NCBI RefSeq assembly: GCF_018362975.1 | Contig: NZ_CP074371.1 | Coordinates: forward strand, 7,254,001 to 7,318,000 | DNA length: 64,000 nt | Direction of reading: 5' to 3' | Origin: Nocardia tengchongensis | GTDB taxonomy: Bacteria; Actinomycetota; Actinomycetes; Mycobacteriales; Mycobacteriaceae | Shown: positions 45,486-53,962 of the stretch, piece after piece | Layout of the letters: each line of letters opens with the position of its first letter | How positions within the stretch are numbered: the stretch's first letter is position 1 | Program-made: the position numbers and the translations under genes | Notes under the pieces: model-generated | Told to the model about the DNA's origin: nothing | The model's input: only the letters and a program-made list of their open reading frames with translations | Databases searched by the model: none

Positions 45486-46874
45486 TCAGATGCCGAGCAC
45501 CACTTTCGCCGTCGTGAAGTAGATGACCAGTCCGGTGGCGTCCACCAGCGTGGTCACCATGGGCGCGGAGATGACCGCCGGGTCGATGCGCAGTTTCTTG
45601 GCCAGCAGCGGCATGGTGCCGCCGATGGTGGCCGCCCAGCCGCAGATGATCACCAGCGCGATGCCCACCACCACCGCGATCTTCACGCCGACGAACAGCG
45701 TGCCGATCACCATGCCGACGGCGGCCAGCATGCAGCCCAGCAGCAGCCCGACCCGGCATTCGCGCCAGATCACCGCGAGCAGGTCCGAGACCCGCACCTC
45801 GCCGACCGCGAGCGCGCGCACGCAGGTGGTCGCGGCCTGCGCGCCCGCATTGCCGCCGGACCCGATGAGCAGGGGGATGAACAGCGCCAGGTGCGCGGCC
45901 TGCTCGAGGGTCGGTTCGAAGAAGTTGGTGACCGTGACCGTGAGGGTGGCCGCGACCAGCAGCAGCATCAGCCACAGGGCGCGGTAGCGGGCCAGCTGGA
46001 ACACGCCCGCGGCCATGTAGTGCCCCGACCACGGGGAGGTACCGGCCTGGCGGGCCATGTCCTCGGAGTCGGCGGCCTCGATGACCTCCACGGCGTCGTC
46101 GATGGTGAGCAGGCCGACCAGGCGGTCCTCGCTGTCGACCACGGGCAGGTTGATCAGGTTGGCGCCCTGCATGAGTCGCGCCGCCTTCTCCGCGGAGCCG
46201 GTGGCGCGCGCCGAGACCGGTTCGCCCGCAATGAGTTCCGCGATCATGGTGTCGGGCGAGCCGAGCACCAGGTCGCGCAGTTCCACCACGCCGATCAAGC
46301 GCCGGCCCGCGTCGACCACGGGCAGCGTGTACACGGTCTCGGCGGTGGAACCCTTGGCGCGCACCATGTGCAGCGCCTCCCCCACGGGCAGATTTCGGGG
46401 CAGCGCAACGACTTCCGGCGTCATGTAGAAGCCGACGGAGCCCTCCGGGTAGCCGAGCAGGGTCGCGGTCATGCGCCGCTCGTGCGGGCTCAGCCCGCCC
46501 AGGACGCGCTTGGCCACCTTGGCCGGGACCTCGCGCAGCATGCGGGCGCGGTCGTCGGGATCCATCCCCTCGACCAGGTCGCGGAAGCTCTGATCGCGCA
46601 GCCCGGACAGGATCTGCTGCTGGTCGACGGGTTCGAGTTCCTCGAACACGGCCAGCGCGCGGTCCTTGTCGAGCAGCCGGAAGGCCATGCCGGCGGTGAC
46701 GGCGTCCATCCGGGCCAGCTCGTCGGCGATGACGTGCGGCGCATGGTTGTCCAGCCACTCCATCGCCGGGGTCAGGTGGTGGCAGTCGACGATGTCGCGC
46801 AGCGAATCCTGTTCGGGGACGGGCGTATCGGCGACAACCGTGGGGACGGCAGGGGGCAGTTCGGTCTGCGTCAT
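45486..46874 (-). CDS. mgtE: Magnesium transporter MgtE
   Basis: A 462-residue MgtE channel/transporter. It has an N-terminal acidic helical domain (about 40-140), two CBS domains (about 145-280: VYTLPVVDAGRRLIGVVELRDLV and LINLPVVDSEDRLVGLLTIDDAV), a linking plug helix, and five C-terminal membrane helices with the pore-lining GSGGNAGAQAATT. It imports Mg2+ and is gated by cytoplasmic Mg2+ through CBS domains. The 397-base region upstream may hold regulatory elements; no riboswitch is claimed. Confidence 0.95.
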   Translation of the reverse strand: MTQTELPPAVPTVVADTPVPEQDSLRDIVDCHHLTPAMEWLDNHAPHVIADELARMDAVTAGMAFRLLDKDRALAVFEELEPVDQQQILSGLRDQSFRDLVEGMDPDDRARMLREVPAKVAKRVLGGLSPHERRMTATLLGYPEGSVGFYMTPEVVALPRNLPVGEALHMVRAKGSTAETVYTLPVVDAGRRLIGVVELRDLVLGSPDTMIAELIAGEPVSARATGSAEKAARLMQGANLINLPVVDSEDRLVGLLTIDDAVEVIEAADSEDMARQAGTSPWSGHYMAAGVFQLARYRALWLMLLLVAATLTVTVTNFFEPTLEQAAHLALFIPLLIGSGGNAGAQAATTCVRALAVGEVRVSDLLAVIWRECRVGLLLGCMLAAVGMVIGTLFVGVKIAVVVGIALVIICGWAATIGGTMPLLAKKLRIDPAVISAPMVTTLVDATGLVIYFTTAKVVLGI

Positions 46875-47271
46875 GGCGAAACCTCGGCCGGGTGGCGGTC
46901 AGGGGTGGTCGGGGGTACCGGATCACACCGCGGGCACCGCACCCACCGTCGCCAGGTGTTGTTCTATCGACGGAATTCGAGGGCGATGCCACGCGGCCTT
47001 CGACTGGGAGGTTCACCGCGCACGGACCTCACCCCCTCCTCGAAAACCACTATTGCTCGACAGGCGTCATGGATAGAAACAACCATGTTCAGGATACAGA
47101 GGGTGGCCTAACGACGCTCGCTCGCCCTCGACCGGTGGGCGCGTCCATCGGTACAGTCGGAGCGGGCGGCCGCGAAACGGCTTGCCGCCGAATCATTTTT
47201 CGATCATTTTCCGTCGATCACGTGGTCGAGGCCGTTGGGCGCGAGTCCGGAATGCCCTACTCTCTGCCTCT
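46875..47271. other. Intergenic region between mgtE and response regulator
   Basis: Divergent 397-base region with no convincing gene. Near the regulator start (47195-47220) two TTTTC...CGATCA units occur as direct repeats about 14 bases apart, a possible OmpR-type binding site. No clear Mg2+ riboswitch or hairpin was found upstream of mgtE. Confidence 0.4.
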
Positions 47272-47940
47272 GTGCGTGTTTTGGTGCTAGAGGACGATCC
47301 CCAGCTCTGCCGTGAGGTGACCGAGGGGTTGCGTTCGGCCGGGTTCGCGGTGGACCTCGCCCAGAGCCTCGCCGACGCCGATTTCAAGATCGCCGTCAAT
47401 CGCTACGACTGCCTGGTCGTCGACCGCGGCCTGCCCGACGGCGACGGCTTGGACCTGGTCGCGAGCACGCGCGCCGCCGGGCACACCGTGCCCGCGCTCA
47501 TGCTCACCGCCCGCGACGGGCTCGACGACCGGCTGGCCGGCTTCGAGCACGGGGCCGACGATTACCTGACCAAACCCTTCGCACTGCCCGAACTGGTGAT
47601 GCGGGTGCGGGCACTGTGCCGCCGCCGCGAACAGCCCACCGCCGCGCGGATCGCGGTGGCGGACATCGAGATCGACCTCATGCGCCGGCGGGTCACCCGC
47701 GGCGGCATCATGCTGGCGCTCACGCCGAAGGAGTTCGCGCTGCTCGAGCTCATGGCCACCCGGCGCGGCAGCGTCGTGACCCGCACCGATCTCATCGAAT
47801 GCTGCTGGGACGAAATGGCCGAGCCCGCTTCGAATGTGGTGGACGCGGTCGTCGCCAAGCTGCGGCGCAAACTGGGTGAGCCGGGCGTGATCGAGACGGT
47901 TCGGGGGACGGGTTTCCTGATAGCCGGCGGCGTCTCGTGA
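47272..47940 (+). CDS. Two-component response regulator, OmpR family
   Basis: A 222-residue regulator; GTG 47272. The receiver has the phospho-acceptor Asp51 in CLVVDRGLPDGDG and Lys in DDYLTKPF. The C-terminal winged helix shows LTPKEFALLELMATRRGSVVTRTDLIECCWDE and VDAVVAKLRRKLG. It lies 19 bases before a histidine kinase. The upstream direct repeats suggest autoregulation. Target genes are not visible. Confidence 0.9.
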   Translation: MRVLVLEDDPQLCREVTEGLRSAGFAVDLAQSLADADFKIAVNRYDCLVVDRGLPDGDGLDLVASTRAAGHTVPALMLTARDGLDDRLAGFEHGADDYLTKPFALPELVMRVRALCRRREQPTAARIAVADIEIDLMRRRVTRGGIMLALTPKEFALLELMATRRGSVVTRTDLIECCWDEMAEPASNVVDAVVAKLRRKLGEPGVIETVRGTGFLIAGGVS

Positions 47941-47959
47941 GTACCCACCGCTCCCCGCG

Positions 47960-49240
47960 GTGTCCCGGCTGAAGCGCGCCCGCTGGTTCATGACCGCGCT
48001 GGTCACCGTGATCATCGCAGCCGCCGTGCTGATCTTCGGTTTCGTGGCCGCCGCCATCGACGCGGACGCGCGCGCGACCCGTGCCGACGATCAGGCACGG
48101 CAGGTGTCCGGCGGGCTGGCGCGGGCCATCCAGCACGACGAGAAGCAGGCGCTGGACCTGTCGACCGTCATCGACGATCAGCTGGCCAAGGGACCGACCG
48201 CGGTCGTCGTGGCAGTGCGCGTACCGGGCGAGCCATGGAAGCAGGCGCACACCTATCAGCGCTCGTACATGCCCGACGATACCCAGATCGCCACGCTGGC
48301 AACGCAAACCGAGGATCACGCCGAGGGATTGCTCTACCGGGACAGCCAGTTTCACGGTACCGACATCACCGGCCGCGCGGTGACGATGGTCGGCACCCCG
48401 GTGTTCTGGAACGATTGGGACCATATCGTCGTCATCCTGACCGGCGCCGAGTCCATGGCGGACGGCGACCAGCATCGAAAGCTGGTGTGGGAGTTGACTG
48501 TCGGCGGGGTCCTGCTGGTGTTGCTGTCGGCGGCGGCGACGTTCGTGCTGTCGGGGCGCAGTCAGCGCCAGGCGCTGCGCATGCTGGACGAGCACGAACA
48601 GTTCCTCGGAGACGCCGCGCACGAATTGCGTACGCCGCTCACCACATTGAAGCTGCTCACCGAGTCCCGGCCGAAGCCGGAGGACGTCCAGCAGACACTG
48701 GCCGAGGCGCGGAAGCTGACAGATCGCATGGCACGCTTGGTGACCGGGCTGCTGGCCCGCGCGCGCATGCAGTCCGGCATCGCCGAACCCGAGCGCACGC
48801 TGCTGCGGCTGGATCAGCTGACCGAGACGGTGGCCGACGAGGCCGCCGACGAGCGCATCCTGGTGACCGCGTATCCGAGTGTCGTACTGGGGGATCCGCA
48901 ACTGCTGAGCCTGGCCATCCGGAACATGCTGGAGAACGGGCTGACCCATGGCGCGGTGAACCGATCCGCGCCGGTCGAGGTGCACGTGGCGGAGGGGCGG
49001 GTCAGCATTCGCGATCACGGTCCCGGCGTCGATCCGGTCATGGCGGCCAACCCGTTCGATCGCGGCACAGCCGGGCGCACCGGACGCAACGGGATCGGCT
49101 TGGCGCTGGTCGCGTGGGTGGCGCAGGCGCACGGCGGCAATGCCTCGATCGAGCCCGCGGCCGGCGGCGGCACCATCGCGACGCTGTGGCTGCCGCCCGC
49201 CGACATCACGGTGGGCGGGCCCGTCGGCGCTCGGCACTAG
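47960..49240 (+). CDS. Two-component sensor histidine kinase
   Basis: A 426-residue membrane kinase. Two membrane helices (about 10-33 and 178-198) flank an extracellular sensor. The H-box EFLGDAAHELRTPLT contains His221, the N-box is LAIRNMLENGLTHG, and ATP-lid motifs are DHGPGVDP and GRNGIGLALVAWVAQAHGG. GTG at 47960. It phosphorylates the response regulator upstream. The stimulus is unknown. Confidence 0.9.
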   Translation: MSRLKRARWFMTALVTVIIAAAVLIFGFVAAAIDADARATRADDQARQVSGGLARAIQHDEKQALDLSTVIDDQLAKGPTAVVVAVRVPGEPWKQAHTYQRSYMPDDTQIATLATQTEDHAEGLLYRDSQFHGTDITGRAVTMVGTPVFWNDWDHIVVILTGAESMADGDQHRKLVWELTVGGVLLVLLSAAATFVLSGRSQRQALRMLDEHEQFLGDAAHELRTPLTTLKLLTESRPKPEDVQQTLAEARKLTDRMARLVTGLLARARMQSGIAEPERTLLRLDQLTETVADEAADERILVTAYPSVVLGDPQLLSLAIRNMLENGLTHGAVNRSAPVEVHVAEGRVSIRDHGPGVDPVMAANPFDRGTAGRTGRNGIGLALVAWVAQAHGGNASIEPAAGGGTIATLWLPPADITVGGPVGARH

Positions 49241-49527
49241 CCGCTGTCCAGCCGGGCTGACAGGAATGTCACGGCCGGAATCGGATTCGCCGCGGTGTCA
49301 CTCCGGCGTCGCGAGCACCCGCGATGACCACGCCGATGTCCCGAACCGGTACCGGCGGTGACGGTCATGCGCGGCCGGTCTGGCACATGTGAGAAGTCAC
49401 AGGACCACTCCTCGCCTATTACTGTGCTTCACAGGGAGAGATCGATCCGGCCGTTCGGAGACGCGGCCTGCGTTAGCGTTTCAGGTCCCGCACGGGGCGC
49501 AGAACCGGGGGTGGAAGGGAGTCACGG

Positions 49528-50802
49528 ATGGCCGTGGGAATTCCGGCCCGGGCCGGACTCACCGTATCGGGCACGCCGATCTCGTCGCCGCTCAAGGATG
49601 TTCGCGGCGTCGCCCAGCACATGGTGGGGCATTTCGTCGAGACGGTCGCGCCCTGCGGCACACTGCCCGGCGACGCCATTCACGGCGACGTCACCGTCAT
49701 CACCCGCACCTGTCTGGAGCTGGCGGTGGGCATGCTCGACGGGCGCGACATCCCGGAGAAGACCAAGCGTCTGGAGGAGGCCGCGGCGCAGTGGGCGCGC
49801 GAGGGCATCCCGATCGACACCATCCATCACGCCATCCACGAAGGCTTCAAGATCGGCTCGGAACTGGTGATGGCCAAGGCGCTGTCCGGGCACGTGCGCC
49901 GCGAGGACGAGGACGGCGCCGTCACCCTCGTCATCGCCGCCACCGACATGAACAACATCGTGGACGGGGCCAAGCTGGTGGTGGAGCTGCTCGATCGGAT
50001 GACCTCCGCGGTGGCCATGGCCTATGTCCGGGAGATGCGGTCGGTGGTGAGCGAACACCACACCGCCGTGCACACTCTCACCTCGGCGCTGCTGGGCGGG
50101 CACAGCACCTCCACCATGGCGCGGGAATGCGGGATCGAGATCGCCGAGGCGTATCACGTACTGGCGCTGTCCATTCCGGAACACCCGGAGGAGGACTCCC
50201 CCACCGTGGACGGCGCGGTGGTGGCGCGGCGCAAACTGCGGCGGGTGCAGGCGGAGCTGGCCACCCGCTACACCGACAAGGTGCTGTCGCTGCTCAGCGT
50301 GGACGGCGGCACCCTGCTGGTCCCGGCCACCGATATCGCCGACGATCAGCTCGACGAGTTGATCGAAGGCCTCTCGCGCGCGGCCCGGGTCCCGATCACC
50401 GCGACGCTGGTTCCGGCCGCGCCGCAACAGATTCCGGACGCCGCCGACCAGGCGCACGAACTGCTCGACATCGTGCACCGGCTGCGGCTGGTGCGCGGAC
50501 TGTTCCGCTTCGACGAACTGGCCCTGGAGTATCAGCTGACCCGTCCCGGGCCCGGCCGCGACCATCTCGGGTCGCTGCTGGATCCGCTCGACGCGCACGC
50601 CGAACTGCTGGAAACCCTGCAATCCCACATCAGCAACAACCTGAACCGGCAGCGCACGGCGCGCATGCTGCACGTGCACACCAATACCGTGGACTACCGG
50701 CTGAAACGGATCGGACAGCTGACCGGATTCGATCCGACCCAGCCGTCCGGTCTCTGGTATCTGCGTTCGGCGCTGGTGGCGCGCACCTATCAGGCGGGCT
50801 GA
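49528..50802 (+). CDS. PucR/CdaR-type transcriptional regulator
   Basis: A 424-residue regulator with an N-terminal helical domain of the RsbR-N/PucR type and a C-terminal HTH_30 domain: LNRQRTARMLHVHTNTVDYRLKRIGQLTGFDP. The ATG at 49528 has GGAAGGGAG nearby. Nocardia genomes carry many such regulators. Target genes and ligand are unknown. It converges with a frameshifted lipase gene whose stop is 12 bases away. Confidence 0.85.
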   Translation: MAVGIPARAGLTVSGTPISSPLKDVRGVAQHMVGHFVETVAPCGTLPGDAIHGDVTVITRTCLELAVGMLDGRDIPEKTKRLEEAAAQWAREGIPIDTIHHAIHEGFKIGSELVMAKALSGHVRREDEDGAVTLVIAATDMNNIVDGAKLVVELLDRMTSAVAMAYVREMRSVVSEHHTAVHTLTSALLGGHSTSTMARECGIEIAEAYHVLALSIPEHPEEDSPTVDGAVVARRKLRRVQAELATRYTDKVLSLLSVDGGTLLVPATDIADDQLDELIEGLSRAARVPITATLVPAAPQQIPDAADQAHELLDIVHRLRLVRGLFRFDELALEYQLTRPGPGRDHLGSLLDPLDAHAELLETLQSHISNNLNRQRTARMLHVHTNTVDYRLKRIGQLTGFDPTQPSGLWYLRSALVARTYQAG

Positions 50803-50814
50803 CCCCGCGGCGGT

Positions 50815-52010
50815 TCAGCAGTTGGTGGGCGCGGGCTCGCCGCGCAGGCGGGCGTCGAGCCAGGAGTAGGCGGCCGGGAGGCCGAGCACGGCGGCGGTGA
50901 GGTGATCGGGCACCGGCACCTGCTCGGACCACACCCGTGCGCCCGCGGCGCAGTAGCGGCGCAGGGTGTGCACGACGGCGTCGATCGGGATCAGCCCGTC
51001 GATGGGCGAATGCCATTCGAAGACGGGCATGTTCGGGACGCCGGGGTAGAGCTCGACGCTGTTCTCGTCCACCACCGCGCGGGCTCGCGGGTCGTCGGTC
51101 ATGACGGTCGTCTTGGCGACGTCGAGCGCGCCCTGTCCGGCGCCCGCGGTCAGGATGTCGTTGGTGCAACTGTTGACCAGCTTGTCGCGGATGGCGAGGC
51201 CGCGGTCGTTGAGCTGGTCGGTGAGCGGGAAGCGGTCCGGGTACTCGCGTTCCAGGCCCAGCCCGGCCGCCAGCGCCAGCCCGAAGGCCGGATGCCGGTT
51301 CATGCCGAGGCCCTCCATCATCGAGACCAGGTTCATCGGGACACCGCCCATGGCGGCGCCCGCGATGCGCAGCTCCGGGGCGTAGGACGCGGCCAGCGCC
51401 GCCGCCCAGGCGGTCGCCATGCCGCCGCCCGAATAGCCGGCCATGACCAGCGGACTGTGCTCGGCCCGCAACTCCGGCACCCGCTGGACCGCGCGCAGGC
51501 CGTCCAGGGTGATCTGGCCGCCGAGTTTGGCCGCGCCGTAGGCGATTCGGGGGCCGAGGTGGTCGGGCAGGGCCAGGGTCCAGCCGCGCTGCAGGGCCAC
51601 GTTCCAGCCGGGGGCTTCCCGGATCATCAGATTGGGGTCGCTGGTGTAGAGCTCGCGGGAGACCGCGCACTGCGCGCCGAGGCCGTTGATGATCTGCTGC
51701 AACGACAGGACGGGCGCGCCGGGGAGGCGGTGGCGCGGCGAGATCACCGTGGTGGTGGCCGCGATGGGGTGTCCGGTGGAGTCGGTGGAACGGAACTTGA
51801 TCAGCGTGATGTCGGTGTCGGGGAAGCTCGCCAGCGCGGGCATGGCGCGGGTGGCGAGCACGTCGCCGGGCTGGTGGTCGGCGATGTCGGAAGGGTTGGC
51901 GTAGAAGGGGTCCGGGTCCGGGGGGGGAGCAGCGGCTGAGCCGCGGCCGATCCCGTGGCGACCGTCACGAGCAGAGCGCCGATCACCGCGATCGGAACAC
52001 GAATCCTCAT
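50815..52010 (-). pseudogene. Secretory lipase (LIP family), frameshifted in signal region
   Basis: From ATG 52010 the signal peptide is MRIRVPIAVIGALLVTV ending SAAA, then the frame breaks at a run of eight Gs (coding-strand Cs) at 51920-51927. Adding one base (nine Cs) joins it to PDPDPFYANPSDIADHQPGD and the full lipase domain. The nucleophile motif is MAGYSGGGMATA; WHSPIDGLIPID gives the acid and RLR end regions. The family cleaves triacylglycerols or esters extracellularly. Intact domain and a homopolymer change suggest sequence error or phase variation. Confidence 0.75.
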
Positions 52011-52235
52011 GCGGGGCAGCGTAGGAACGCCGCTCGCGCCGGACCAGGGGGCCGGGGGAACATTCCGAATAGTCACAAACGGCGTGGTGGTCGTTTGTGA
52101 TCGCGCGCCGAATTCCGAGCGACCAATGTTTCTGTTCCGACGAGTAACAACTAGTCCCGCGCGCCCCTTGTGAGATATCCAAGCGGAAACCGGAACACGT
52201 TCCTACACACGGCAATCCGGATACGTTCGGTCACA

Positions 52236-52275
52236 GAGAGGTGCGGGCCGACGAAGGGGTCGGCCCGCACCTCTC
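52236..52275 (+). promoter_or_regulatory. 17-bp perfect hairpin before the small gene
   Basis: AGAGGTGCGGGCCGAC and its complement (17 pairs counting the outer G-C) enclose GAAGGG, ending 27 bases before the ATG at 52303. It lies in the leader region, not after any annotated gene end. Its role (leader hairpin or terminator of an unseen transcript) is open. Confidence 0.5.
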
Positions 52276-52302
52276 CCCGCACCGACTCGAGGAGCAGCGC
52301 AC

Positions 52303-52545
52303 ATGGCCGGCAACACCGAAGGCAGAGTCCGCTTCGACAGCGTGGGTGACGCGCTCACCCACCGGGTGACCGTCTACCTCGGCGGACCCGAGGACGGGGC
52401 CGAACTCACCATGGAATACGTGGCCACCTGGAAGGAGGCGTCGGACTTCACCGTGGCCGCGGTACACGCGGGACTGGCGGTGACGGTGGACAACCGGATC
52501 CGGCCGGGATTGCGCCGACTGCCGCGCTACGGACTCCGGCACTGA
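52303..52545 (+). CDS. Small protein of unknown function
   Basis: An 80-residue protein, start ATG 52303 with GAGGAG upstream. It has no signal or membrane segment: MAGNTEGRVRFDSVGD then VTVYLGGPEDGAELTMEYVATWKEAS and a basic C-terminus. No family is recognised. Its 3' end overlaps the convergent esterase gene by 19 bases, and a strong hairpin precedes it. A predicted alternating strand pattern suggests a small beta domain (inference). Confidence 0.6.
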   Translation: MAGNTEGRVRFDSVGDALTHRVTVYLGGPEDGAELTMEYVATWKEASDFTVAAVHAGLAVTVDNRIRPGLRRLPRYGLRH

Positions 52546-53592
52546 GATCCGCTACACCCCAGCGGCGTTCGGGCGGTGTCCTCACCGCCCGGCGCGGGGG
52601 CCAAGGCCGCCGAGAGGGCATCCCAGGCCGGCCCCAGCTGAGCGGAGAAATCCTCCCAGGCGTGCAGGCCCGTCGGCTCGTAGTGCACGGTGGCGGGAAT
52701 CCCCAAGTCGCTCAATCGTTTCGCGAAATGCTCGGTACAGACCCGCGCGCCCGCCTCGAGCAGCACCCCGCCACCGGCCGTGCCCAGGGCCGCCACCGCA
52801 TCCGGGGATCGCAGCACCTCGGCCAGATCCGGCACGCCGGGCACGCCGGAGGCGGCCGACAGGTAGATCGCGGTGCCGCGCAACGCTTCCGCGCCCACCG
52901 TGCTGTCGTGGGTCAGCCAGTCGAACGTGCCGGGCAGACCCCAGAGATTCAAGATATTGCCGCCCCGCGAGGCCACCGTGGCCGCGGTGATCGCGCTGCC
53001 GGGCCCGTCGACGGTGGAATAGCAGCCGCTCAAGCCCGCGACGGCCCGATAGAACCCGGGATGCCGTGTGCGCGAGCATCATCGCACCCTGCGCGCCCAT
53101 GGACACGCCCGCGATCCCCCGACGACCGTCGGACCGCAGATACGGCTCGATCACCCCGGGCAATTCGGCGGTCAGGAAGGTTTCCCAGCGATTCCACCCG
53201 AGCGCGGCATCGGGATGCTGCCAGTCGGTGTACATGCTGCCGGTGGCCCCGGCCGGGAACACCACATCGACCGGCTTGTCGGCGAAGAAGTCCGCGGCAT
53301 GCCCCTTGGTCAGCCAGTCGGACACCCCCTCGGCATCGACGCCGTCGAGCAGATACAGCGTCGGCCGCGGCCCGGTTCCGGAGCCGTGCAGCACATCCAG
53401 CGCGACGGCGCGCCCCATGGCGGACGAGGCCACCTCCACGCGCTCCCAGCGCGGCCCGACCTGCTCCACCCGCGTCACCGCGCCCCGCGCCCCGATCCGC
53501 CCGGGCGTACCCGCCTGCGCGCTCGCCCCGAACGCCGAGCTCGCGAGCACGGCCAGCGCCATCGCGACCCCGGCGGCCGCACGCCGCTTCAC
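52527..53592 (-). pseudogene. Secreted Ag85-like esterase/mycolyltransferase, frameshifted
   Basis: From GTG 53592 (GGGAGG upstream) a signal peptide ends near SAQA. The alpha/beta-hydrolase domain shows LYLLDGVDAEG and the nucleophile IAGVSMGAQGAMMLA. The frame then breaks at 53055-53060 (CCCGGG): removing one base joins to GFYRAVAGLSGCYSTVDGP and the rest, including TGLHAWEDF with the catalytic-type His. About 354 residues. Such enzymes transfer mycolates or cleave esters at the envelope. The single extra base in a short run could be sequence error. Confidence 0.7.
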
Positions 53593-53911
53593 GACACCTC
53601 CCGGTGTCTTCGAATCATGCAGTGCGACAAGCCGACTCCTCATGCGCGATGTCCGATGCCCGCCGAAGAACCCACCGGGCGGGTGCGAGGTTGATACACC
53701 GGTGGGGTCTCCGTTCGATCGACTCACCTCCAAAACGCTTGTCCCAATGCGTTTCCCGATTCCGGCATCACCCGCGCAATTCGATGGAAACCGATGCCCG
53801 AACCACGGCGAGCCTAACCAGCCGTGGACGTCGTCCGACAGGCCGGAGAACACCTTCTGGAGAGTTCACAATCGCGCACGACGCAAACGTGGGATCGGCC
53901 ACAGCAACGAC
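53593..53911. other. Intergenic region between esterase and nrdE
   Basis: Region of about 320 bases upstream of the esterase gene and beyond the nrdE terminator. AAACGC and GCGTTT at 53733-53754 form a 6-bp inverted repeat. I see no gene here. Confidence 0.5.
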
Positions 53912-53950
53912 GAAAGGGCGCTCCCGGCCGATGGCCGGAAACGCCCTTTC
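53912..53950 (-). terminator. Terminator of nrdHIE
   Basis: Outer arms GAAAGGGCG and CGCCCTTTC (9 bp) enclose an inner CCGGCC-GAT-GGCCGG hairpin, starting 13 bases after the nrdE stop. Confidence 0.65.
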
Positions 53951-53962
53951 TCGTACTGCCGA

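Noticed and set aside
46875..47100. Mg2+ (M-box) riboswitch upstream of mgtE
   Set aside because: I could not find the conserved paired elements; only GC-rich sequence without clear stems.
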